Assembly: GCA_036303105.1 (NCBI GenBank) | Contig: JAXJBF010000063.1 | Coordinates: 1 to 64,000 of the forward strand | DNA from: UMGS1590 sp036303105 | GTDB lineage: Bacteria > Bacillota > Peptococcia > Peptococcales > Peptococcaceae | DNA length: 64,000 bases | Reading direction: 5' to 3' | Shown: in pieces, positions 17,398-24,912 of the stretch | How the letters are laid out: every line of letters begins with the position of its first letter | Position numbering within the stretch: the stretch's first letter is position 1 | The notes under the pieces: generated by a model | Database searches by the model: none | Told to the model about the DNA's origin: nothing | What the model saw: only the letters and a program-made list of their open reading frames with translations | Translations under genes and position numbers: made by a program

Positions 17398-18595
17398 AAA
17401 TAGAAGAATCCATATATTCGTCTAAAGTTGTAATGTTGAGTGATAAATTTGAAGGAAGAACAACAATGAAAGCGGTTTGATGATTTTGACTGGTAGCGGA
17501 AATTGTTCCATTATGTAGTGTCACAATTTCATGAGCAATGGCAAGTCCTAAGCCTGCACCTCCCGTTTGAGAAGAACGAGATTCATCGAGCCTAAAGAAT
17601 TTTTCAAAGAGAAGATTAAGCTTTTCTGGTGGGATCGTTGGCCCACTATTGGAGAACGTTAGAACTGTTTTATCATTTTGTTGTTGTGCCTTTACATGAA
17701 TTTCAGAATCTGGGTCGCTGTAAGCGATGGCGTTCTTTAATATGTTGTTAAAAACACGTGCTAGTTTATTCGAGTCACCGTTAATTGTCAAATCATCTGG
17801 TGCATCTAGAATAATTGTATTGCCATGCTTGCTTGCAAGAGGATAAAATTCATCAATCATTTGTACGAGCATAAAAGTTAGATCAAGTGGTGCAATATCT
17901 AATCGTACTTGTTGAAGGTTAAAACGTGTGATATCAAAGAATTCATTGATTAAACTTTCTAAACGTTGGGCTTTCTCAAATGCGATGTTTGTATATTTTG
18001 CACGTTGTGCCAGCGGCATATCAGGGGCTTCGCTTAATAAACTGAGATAACCAATTACCGAGGTGAGGGGCGTCTTTAGATCGTGTGCTAAGTAAGTAAT
18101 AAGATCATTTTTGCGTGCAGCTTCATCTTTCAATAATCGTTCGTGTTGTCGCATTTTTTCCTTAACCTCGCTCATTTGATAAGCTATGTCGTTATATATT
18201 TTTGGGAAAATATCTGATGCTTCCCGATCAGAAAAAATATATTGATGAATCATTTCACCTAAATCTTCCATACGGTCTTTAACATCTGCAGTTGATAAGA
18301 ATTTACTCAAAATCAAAATAAGCACGCTGCCAATACATACCAAAATAATGAGCAGAAATAGTACATAGATTTTTACCATTGCCCAATTAGGGCGCCAAAT
18401 GTAGATGGGTTCTCCATTTGCGGTGTAGTAATAATCATACACAGCCATTAGGTGATCTTCAAACCAATTCGTGAAGATGCCTTCAAGACCTTTGTCAATA
18501 AAGAAAAAGAAGCCTAAAGTAAATAGAAAACCTATAAATACTAAAAGGAAAAAGCGACGAATAATTCTGCGTTTATTGTTCAATTTTGTATCCAT
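17396..18595 (-). CDS. VanS-like sensor histidine kinase
   Basis: 399 residues. Two membrane helices (about 13-33 and 73-98) enclose a short extracellular loop with several Tyr and Trp residues. HAMP-like linker, then H171 in LAHDLKTPLTSVIGYLSLL, N box NKLARVFNNILKNA and G box TGGAGLGLAIAHE. From the H box to the G boxes the wording is remarkably close to VanS of vancomycin-resistance clusters (for example EAPDMP and MIDEFYP), as I recall them. No vanH, vanA or vanX is nearby. It overlaps the regulator gene by 23 nt and is co-transcribed with it. Confidence 0.9.
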   Translation of the reverse strand: MDTKLNNKRRIIRRFFLLVFIGFLFTLGFFFFIDKGLEGIFTNWFEDHLMAVYDYYYTANGEPIYIWRPNWAMVKIYVLFLLIILVCIGSVLILILSKFLSTADVKDRMEDLGEMIHQYIFSDREASDIFPKIYNDIAYQMSEVKEKMRQHERLLKDEAARKNDLITYLAHDLKTPLTSVIGYLSLLSEAPDMPLAQRAKYTNIAFEKAQRLESLINEFFDITRFNLQQVRLDIAPLDLTFMLVQMIDEFYPLASKHGNTIILDAPDDLTINGDSNKLARVFNNILKNAIAYSDPDSEIHVKAQQQNDKTVLTFSNSGPTIPPEKLNLLFEKFFRLDESRSSQTGGAGLGLAIAHEIVTLHNGTISATSQNHQTAFIVVLPSNLSLNITTLDEYMDSSI

Positions 18596-19271
18596 ACCCC
18601 CAAACAGTCTTTATATATTTTGGGTTTTCAAACGAGTCGCCGAGCTTTTCTCGTAAATGACGGATATGAACTGAAATAGTGTTATTTTTTTTATCATAAT
18701 ATTCTTCTCCCCAAATTTCGTGGAACAAATTTTCAGCACTTACTACACTACCTTTATGCTGACAAAGAATGCGCAAAATAGCAAATTCAGTTGGTGTTAG
18801 GGATAAGGGCTTTTCATTTAAGAAACACTCATGAGTGCTAATATTGAGCAGCAAACCGCCAAACACAATAATATCTTCAGATGCCTGTGCTTGCGATTGA
18901 TTATATGTTTTATATCGGCGTAACTGTGCCTTTACACGAGCTACCAACTCTAAGGGAAGAAAAGGTTTTGTAATATAATCATCGGCTCCAAGAGTAAGAC
19001 CGGTTACTTTATCCATTGTTTCACCTTTGGCAGTAAGCATGATGATTGGATATTGATAATGTTCACGAATTTTCCTGCATAAGATAAGTCCATCTATTTC
19101 AGGCATCATGATGTCTAAAATGGCAAGATCGAAAGATTCGCGTTGAATGCATTTTAGCGCATCATTTCCAGAATAACATGGCATTACATCATAGCCTTCG
19201 TTTTTTAAATATAGTGATACCAAATCAACAATTTCTTTTTCGTCGTCAACCACTAATATCCTATCTGACAT
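18573..19271 (-). CDS. VanR-like OmpR-family response regulator
   Basis: 232 residues: receiver domain with D9/D10, phosphoacceptor D53 and K102, then an OmpR-type winged helix. Blocks such as GADDYITKPFLPLELVARVK, LTPTEFAILRILC and KYIKTVWGYGYKIE closely match VanR as I recall it. The start at 19271 follows AAGGAG at about 10 nt. Divergently placed to a four-gene exported-protein cluster, the likely regulatory target. The intergenic region holds CTAA repeats spaced by 11 nt. Confidence 0.92.
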   Translation of the reverse strand: MSDRILVVDDEKEIVDLVSLYLKNEGYDVMPCYSGNDALKCIQRESFDLAILDIMMPEIDGLILCRKIREHYQYPIIMLTAKGETMDKVTGLTLGADDYITKPFLPLELVARVKAQLRRYKTYNQSQAQASEDIIVFGGLLLNISTHECFLNEKPLSLTPTEFAILRILCQHKGSVVSAENLFHEIWGEEYYDKKNNTISVHIRHLREKLGDSFENPKYIKTVWGYGYKIEQ

Positions 19272-19303
19272 ACTTATCACGCTCCTTATATTTCTCTTCA
19301 ACT

Positions 19304-19376
19304 ATTATAATATATTAGCAAAATTCAGCCTACAGTTAATAAATATCTGACTAAGAAAATCCTAATATTTTCCTAA
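19304..19376 (-). promoter_or_regulatory. Promoter and direct-repeat operator candidate of the VanRS-like operon
   Basis: On the minus strand a consensus TATAAT (19304-19309) lacks a good -35 box (TAGGCT, 17 bp away), as expected for an activated promoter. Upstream, CTAA occurs at 19351, 19362 and 19373, exactly 11 nt apart and twice as TCCTAA. OmpR-family regulators bind 11-nt direct repeats, so this may be the site of the VanR-like protein, possibly serving both divergent operons. Confidence 0.5.
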
Positions 19377-19545
19377 GATAGAGAAGGTTTATCTAATAAT
19401 GAAGAAAAAATGAAGGATATGAAGTATTTATAAATGTTTAACGAGTGAAATGCAAATTATTCTGAATACTCTTGATTTAGTGTAACTATCATGGTATTGT
19501 CAATATAAAGAGCGATTATTGATGCATATAAAAGGAGGATGCACG

Positions 19546-20736
19546 ATGAGAAAAATACAAAAGTGGATTCTTTTTTTTATTTGTATCATTGTTTTATTTG
19601 TATTGTTTGGACTTGTAAATTATCCTCAGTATTTTACTTTTATCATGACTAATGAAGCAATTGATGAAAAAATAATTAACCGTTCTTTTGAACCTGCTAT
19701 ATCTGATGAAGTAAACGAAAATATGAAACGTGAACAAATCTTTGAAAAGTGCTTGTCTGAACAAAATGTTGCATGGAATGATTGCGCTGCTGGACGAATA
19801 TCTTTTACAGAATGGCAAAAAAGAAATGCAGAAGCGGTATTTACGATGTATCCAGAAATGCGAGATCCGTCATTAAACTCAGATGCTGTTCATGTATTTG
19901 TCAATGGTGATCCAGTGTCAGTAGAAAGTGAAAAAGAAGTGAAAGCGTATATTAATCAAGATAAGCTTGTTATGGTACCACTTGAGAAAATAAATAATTA
20001 TCTCGGATTTGAAACACAAATAACAGAACAATGCATTGTTGTTTCATCAAAGACATTGGCGTTTAATCTGAAAATGGTAATCGGTGAAAAAACGATAGAA
20101 TTAAACGGCAATGAGCGTAAGTTCTCTGTAGCTCCTGTTCAAAAGAATCGTGTAATCTATGTGCCTGCAGAAGACTATGTTCGCTGTTTTGGCAGCTATA
20201 TTTGGGATGATTTTTTTCGCACATTCAATATTTTTGCGTTGTCCGACTATAATATACATTATCAAATCCGTTGGGAAAGTTTGGGGGGATTGATTCGTAT
20301 CGAAAATGGAAAAGAAACGTCTTTACCTGTATCTTTTGGGGAGGCTGTGATGAATGCATCCATTGCAGATACTGTTATTTCTTCACAAAAAGTTATTGAT
20401 GGGAAAACCTATCTGATTATTACATTTAATAATGATCGTCCTTATGAATACTCTGTACTCTATCGTGATGATGGCACAGTGTTAACCTATTTGATGAAAA
20501 TTATGACAGGAAGCTCATTTTGGATACAGGATAGGAATATTTATTTTACACGCGGCTTGCCAACAGAAGGGCAGCCGGAAATTACACAATTATATGTAAC
20601 GTCATTAGAAGATACTTCAAATGTGATGGCGATTGATCAAGATTTTCCTGTTATAGCCAGCGCTTTAACAATAGAACAGGGAAAACTCACGGCTATCATG
20701 CCAGATGGAAAAAAATATAGTGTGAAAACAAATTAA
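19546..20736 (+). CDS. Membrane-anchored stalk-domain (copper amine oxidase N-like) protein 'A'
   Basis: 396 residues. Signal anchor at about 7-25; residues about 110-220 form the stalk/copper-amine-oxidase-N type repeat domain (VFVNGDPVSV, MVPLEKINNYLGF, RVIYVPAEDYVRCFGSYIWD). The C-terminal 170 residues look like beta-rich repeats with no recognised family. AAAGGAGG lies 7 nt before the ATG; earlier in-frame starts overlap that site. The last gene of the cluster (22763) has the same architecture. Probably at the cell envelope; function unknown. Confidence 0.8.
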   Translation: MRKIQKWILFFICIIVLFVLFGLVNYPQYFTFIMTNEAIDEKIINRSFEPAISDEVNENMKREQIFEKCLSEQNVAWNDCAAGRISFTEWQKRNAEAVFTMYPEMRDPSLNSDAVHVFVNGDPVSVESEKEVKAYINQDKLVMVPLEKINNYLGFETQITEQCIVVSSKTLAFNLKMVIGEKTIELNGNERKFSVAPVQKNRVIYVPAEDYVRCFGSYIWDDFFRTFNIFALSDYNIHYQIRWESLGGLIRIENGKETSLPVSFGEAVMNASIADTVISSQKVIDGKTYLIITFNNDRPYEYSVLYRDDGTVLTYLMKIMTGSSFWIQDRNIYFTRGLPTEGQPEITQLYVTSLEDTSNVMAIDQDFPVIASALTIEQGKLTAIMPDGKKYSVKTN

Positions 20737-20773
20737 CACATTGTGATGTAGTGACGTGATGGAGGAATTTATC

Positions 20774-21709
20774 TTGAAAGTTATTTTAAATAAAAAATGG
20801 TTATGTTTCATCTGCATGTTGCTATTATTTGTTCCAACAGCTAGTTATGGACAAGATAAAGCGTGGATACAGAGTCAATATAAGGATTATTATTATGGAT
20901 TACTTGCAGATAATTTAGCACAGCTAAAGAATACCGATGATTCTTATTGTGTTACAGGAACTAAACAAACGCTAGAAACTTTTAGCTGGGACAATATACA
21001 ATTTTTTGTAAAAAAGCCTTTTGTTCAAAATGTAATCAACAGTATTTTACATCGTCAAGATTATAAAGATATTCAAAATGTGATTGAGGAGTGTCAACAC
21101 TATTACGTTTATACAATATGTTCTGGCTTTTTTAAATTGGAGCCGAATGATCATTTTGTGAATGAAAACATTTTTCAAGAAACAAATGCACGTAATATTT
21201 ATATGTTATTTAAAATTCCTGATGCTGGTTTGGGATGTGAAGCGGGTGATTTTTCATATTCGTTAGATACTGTGAAAATTGATAATGATGTTGCAAAAGT
21301 ATTTATCACTCGCTCGGTTAAAACAATTGATAATAATCCTGCGAATGAAGATAGTGACTGTGGCATTGTCATAGAGGAGGCTGTTCGAGAGGGATACTTA
21401 TTAGAGAAAAAAGAGGGTCAATGGAAAATTGCCAACATTCTTTTTGATAATGCTGATTATCTAGAGGGAGATGCGAAACGAATTTTTAATGATGAAAATC
21501 AAACAGTTAATCTATTTAGAATGTTTGAAGATGCAGAAGATGCATCCATATGGACAGAGCGTTTTAGTTTCGAGAAATGTCAGCGCAAAGATTATTGTCC
21601 ATATGGAAATTTTATGAGCTATATTATAGGAGATGTCGAAACACCGGTTTTTAATTATGACAAGCTAATCAATGAAAGAGATAATACTGATGCAACTCTT
21701 GAATCTTGA
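20774..21709 (+). CDS. Exported protein of unknown family, paralogue 'B'
   Basis: 311 residues. TTG start 7 nt after GGAGGA, then a signal peptide (about 1-26, cleavage likely near SYG-QD). The mature part shares ordered blocks with the next protein: NARN-Y-LF, REGYLL-K--G-W-I-NI-F-N and FEKC--K-Y---GN---YIIGD---P-FNY-K. Paired Cys residues suggest disulfides. The REGYLL block reads like the last strands of an NTF2/SnoaL-like fold, but this is a guess. I do not recognise the family. Confidence 0.75.
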   Translation: MKVILNKKWLCFICMLLLFVPTASYGQDKAWIQSQYKDYYYGLLADNLAQLKNTDDSYCVTGTKQTLETFSWDNIQFFVKKPFVQNVINSILHRQDYKDIQNVIEECQHYYVYTICSGFFKLEPNDHFVNENIFQETNARNIYMLFKIPDAGLGCEAGDFSYSLDTVKIDNDVAKVFITRSVKTIDNNPANEDSDCGIVIEEAVREGYLLEKKEGQWKIANILFDNADYLEGDAKRIFNDENQTVNLFRMFEDAEDASIWTERFSFEKCQRKDYCPYGNFMSYIIGDVETPVFNYDKLINERDNTDATLES

Positions 21710-21788
21710 ATCTTGACAAGTACTAGAAAGAAATGCGAGCAAAAGAAACGCGTAGCAGAAGAAATAGATGTATTATAGGGAGAATAAT

Positions 21789-22679
21789 ATGAAAAAAATA
21801 CGATGTTTTATATTATTATTAATGTTTCTGTTTTCGCTTCCGTTACCTGTTTGGGCACTTGATGGTAGTGTGTTGGCAAATTGGCAAACACGAGATGCTT
21901 ATTGTATTGAAATGGCTGCAACAATACCTGAACGTAAAGATAATGATGGTTCGTTTAGTGTGATGGGAGAGCTTGTCTATATGAAGGAATTTTCGTCAAT
22001 GCCAATTAACATATATATAAAAAAGAATCTGGGCGTTACGTTAGACAACCTGTTTAATGACAAAGATGATGTTCAAGAAATACAAGCGCTTGTTGAAAAA
22101 GTAAATAATTATTACTATGCTACGCTTCTATCAGGTCGATTTAAAGTAATGCCTCGTGAAGATTTTACCAACAATAAAATTTTTGAAGAAGCCAATGCAA
22201 GAAACCTTTACGAGCTGTTTATGAATCCGGACTGTGGTATAGGAATGAGCGAAGGTCGCTTTCGCATTCAAATTGAGGAATTAAAGATCATTGATGATTA
22301 TGCGAAAGTTATCATTAATCGCGAGGCTAGCGTTGAAGGACATAATCCTTATAACGGCACCGATGGATGGCAGTTAGAAAATGGTAAACGAGAAGGTTAT
22401 TTATTACAAAAAAGCGATGGAGCGTGGCATATAGAAAATATCATTTTTGGTAATTCGTCGTATTATTATGGTGGCAATAAGCAGTTAATTACTGAAGAAG
22501 GTGAATTAAATACTTTTGTGTTTTTTGAAAAGAGTAATGATTCTGCTGTATGGAAAAAAGCTTTCACCTTCGAGAAATGTCCAACTAAGAATTATAGCTC
22601 ATTTGGCAATTATTCAGAGTATATTATTGGTGATATGAGTGCTCCTATATTTAATTATGAAAAGTGCCTCAAAAAATAA
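21789..22679 (+). CDS. Exported protein of unknown family, paralogue 'B-prime'
   Basis: 296 residues with a clear signal peptide (about 1-24, ending VWA-LD). It is a diverged copy of the preceding gene, with the same Cys in FEKC and the same C-terminal YIIGD-FNY block, which ends seven residues before the stop. The ATG at 21789 follows AGGGAGAA. The 79-nt gap before it contains no terminator, so the four genes could form one operon. Function unknown. Confidence 0.75.
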   Translation: MKKIRCFILLLMFLFSLPLPVWALDGSVLANWQTRDAYCIEMAATIPERKDNDGSFSVMGELVYMKEFSSMPINIYIKKNLGVTLDNLFNDKDDVQEIQALVEKVNNYYYATLLSGRFKVMPREDFTNNKIFEEANARNLYELFMNPDCGIGMSEGRFRIQIEELKIIDDYAKVIINREASVEGHNPYNGTDGWQLENGKREGYLLQKSDGAWHIENIIFGNSSYYYGGNKQLITEEGELNTFVFFEKSNDSAVWKKAFTFEKCPTKNYSSFGNYSEYIIGDMSAPIFNYEKCLKK

Positions 22680-22762
22680 ACATTTGGAAAGTAATGAGCG
22701 AGTGGCACAAAGCTCAAAGGTAACAAATGGTAAATGGCTTAATTTGAAAGGGGATGACCATT

Positions 22763-23867
22763 ATGTTAAAACGACAAGTCGGTGGTATTGTAAAAGCGAT
22801 CGGTGTTTTTATTCTTCTATTTGGTTTGTGTTCGACCCAGGCCATTGCGGATGATTCTCTGTATGAAGCCATGGTTAACAGAACAGAGGATGCCTGGGAG
22901 GATTTTTATGAAAAAGGCGTGATATCTTCACAGGACTTTTGGAATATTGGTATGGAGAGCTTTCTTACAGTATCGCCAGACTATTTTTCAAACGACAAAA
23001 TCACTTTAAGAATCAATGGTGATAAGGTGCAGACAGATCTCGAGCAAATTGGAGCGCCCTTTATCAATGAAAATGATCGTTTAATGATACCTCTGCGTAT
23101 GGTAAATGGGTATATGGGATTTTCAACCGATTGGCAGGAGAATGGAAGCATTTATATTCGTGGAGAAAACTTGAATGTGCAAATGCAGCTTGAAAGCAAT
23201 GAAGTGATGGTTAATGGGGAAGCATGTTTTTTTGATGAAGTGCCAGTATTGAAAAATAATCGTACATACATTCCGGCGCGTGATTTTGCAATGCTTTATG
23301 GCAGTATTATTTGGGATAATGAAAGTCGTTGCGTCAACATCTTTTCCAGAAAAAAATTATGAAACAACATATCGTGTGACTGAAAACGGGGTTGTGCGCA
23401 ATGATGGTGATCGAAAAACATTGCTGACACCTAGTGCGCCTTACGATAACCACGATATTAATGAAGTTATTGCTCAAAAACGAATTAACGGCGTTACCTA
23501 TTTACAGGTTGGCATGGGTGGAGACGATATATTGCGCAATGTTTATGCAGTCTTTCGGGATAATGGTGAGGAGCTGGAATATGTTTTGCCATTAGGATGT
23601 GATTCGCCTTATTTTATAGATGGAGATTCAATGTATTATACAGAGGGGCAGTATAGTGGACCTTGGACGTTGCTAATAAGGTCTAATCGACTCTATGTAT
23701 CTGATGGAGAAGAAACCGGTGTATACGATCTTCCCTATTCTGTGAATTGCTGTGTGATCACTATGAAAAATGGCGTTCTTGGGGCAATAACACCAGAGCT
23801 AGAATTTAAGCCGTTTGAACTTTCCGAATTAGAGCCAATCCCGTGGCCAGAATATTTATATGATTAA
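22763..23867 (+). pseudogene. Stalk-domain protein 'A-prime', interrupted by a frameshift at an A7 run
   Basis: The first part (22763-23362) has a signal peptide and a stalk domain (LRINGDKVQT, MIPLRMVNGYMGF, RTYIPARDFAMLYGSIIWD) collinear with gene 'A'. It then stops after an A7 run (23350-23356). The following frame, up to 23867, continues the collinear C-terminal region of 'A' (NGVTYLQVG matches DGKTYLIIT). Removing one A restores a protein of about 368 residues. This could be a mutation, a sequencing error in the homopolymer, or phase variation or transcript slippage. GAAAGGGG precedes the ATG at 22763. Confidence 0.75.
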
Positions 23868-23902
23868 AGAAGATATCTCATGTTATTTACAATGAATAAA
23901 AG

Positions 23903-23948
23903 AAAACAGATCGGTAAACGATAACGTTATAATACCGATCTGTTTTTA
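23903..23948. terminator. Bidirectional terminator between A-prime and the ThiF-type gene
   Basis: 14-bp perfect stem (23903-23916 with 23933-23946), A-rich on the left and T-rich on the right, between converging genes. Confidence 0.9.
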
Positions 23949-23951
23949 TGT

Positions 23952-24623
23952 TTAAAGTAACTCCAATTTTTCAAATTCCTGATTGAGAAGATCAACGTAA
24001 TATACTGTTCCGCTAGATACAGGTCGTTTAAGTAGACATTTAACAGCAAGAGACATTTGCATGGATGCACAAAGTGCAGGTGTAAATGAAAGAACGCTTT
24101 TATCTGTGAGGCGAGCCCTTTCAGGATAGAGTATATCCATAAGAGGTTCCTCCGGGAGATAAATTGCGGCTTGAGCCACCCATCCGCAAATCGCACCGTA
24201 GACAACAGGAATATCAAGCTTTGCGGCAGTTTTAGCCAATATGCGACGGCTTTCAATATTATCGAGTGCGTCAAGCGCTAAATCGCATCCAGTCAGGATT
24301 TTTGAAGCATTTTCAATTGTTAACATTGATCTATAGACCTCAGTATGGCAGTTTGGATTAATAATGGAAATGTGTTTTTGGGCGGAATCTGCTTTGCTTT
24401 GACCAAGGTTTTCTATATTGCATAATAATTGTCGATTAAGGTTACTTTCATTAAAACAATCACCATCCACAATACGAATAGTGCCAATACCTATACGTGC
24501 CGCTTGATCGATTAAATGTCCGCCAATTCCTCCGCATCCAATGATGGCGATACGTTTCGTACGTAATTGTTCACATTCGATTTCACTTAGTGCAGGAATG
24601 TTTCGAGCATATCTTTGAAGCAT
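23952..24623 (-). CDS. ThiF/MoeB/HesA-family adenylyltransferase
   Basis: 223 residues with the E1-like ATP site GCGGIGGHL, the DGDCFNESNLNRQ strand-loop and the LDALDN motif. The enzyme adenylates the C-terminal Gly-Gly of a small sulfur carrier. The substrate is very probably the MoaD-like protein encoded 1 nt upstream on the same strand. The Cys-x2-Cys zinc site and rhodanese domain of longer MoeB types are absent. As part of the aor-moaD gene set it is expected to feed sulfur into molybdopterin. Confidence 0.88.
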   Translation of the reverse strand: MLQRYARNIPALSEIECEQLRTKRIAIIGCGGIGGHLIDQAARIGIGTIRIVDGDCFNESNLNRQLLCNIENLGQSKADSAQKHISIINPNCHTEVYRSMLTIENASKILTGCDLALDALDNIESRRILAKTAAKLDIPVVYGAICGWVAQAAIYLPEEPLMDILYPERARLTDKSVLSFTPALCASMQMSLAVKCLLKRPVSSGTVYYVDLLNQEFEKLELL

Positions 24624-24624
24624 A

Positions 24625-24846
24625 TTAACCGCCCCCTACCGGAGGAAAAAGTGCGACAATATCACCATCTTTAACGGCAGCTTCTGGTTTTTGATGAAAG
24701 CCGTTGATAAGTAGAATGGAGACTTCTTCTTCCGGAATGTTGAGCTGATGAATGATATCCCTTGCACAAGCTACGTTTTCTGCATCCACCATGACAATTT
24801 TATCGCGACCTTGGCGAAGAGTGGCGAAAACACGTACTTCAATCAT
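24625..24846 (-). CDS. moaD: MoaD/ThiS-family sulfur carrier protein
   Basis: 73-residue beta-grasp protein (IEVRVFATLR opening, FPPVGGG ending) whose terminal Gly-Gly would be activated by the adjacent ThiF-type enzyme and would donate sulfur to the pterin. The start at 24846 has GGAGG 8 nt upstream. MoaD homologues next to aor are typical of tungsten-enzyme loci. A hairpin terminator separates it from aor. Confidence 0.92.
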   Translation of the reverse strand: MIEVRVFATLRQGRDKIVMVDAENVACARDIIHQLNIPEEEVSILLINGFHQKPEAAVKDGDIVALFPPVGGG

Positions 24847-24867
24847 AGTAATGCCTCCGTTCATTAT

Positions 24868-24897
24868 AAAAATAGGGAGAGGTCGGAAACCTCTCCC
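24868..24897 (-). terminator. Hairpin terminator or attenuator between aor and moaD
   Basis: On the minus strand a 9-bp GC-rich stem (24889-24897 with 24875-24883) with a 5-nt loop is followed by TATTTTTAT. It comes after the aor stop and before moaD, so aor may be made in excess over the two sulfur-transfer genes. Confidence 0.8.
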
Positions 24898-24912
24898 TCA
24901 ATTTAATGATAA

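Noticed and set aside
21713..21718. Perfect TTGACA in the gap between genes B and B'
   Set aside because: No -10 box at 16-19 nt; probably chance within the TTGAATCT repeats.
23927..24274. Minus-strand open frame overlapping the ThiF-type gene
   Set aside because: Shadow in another frame of a clear E1-like enzyme gene.
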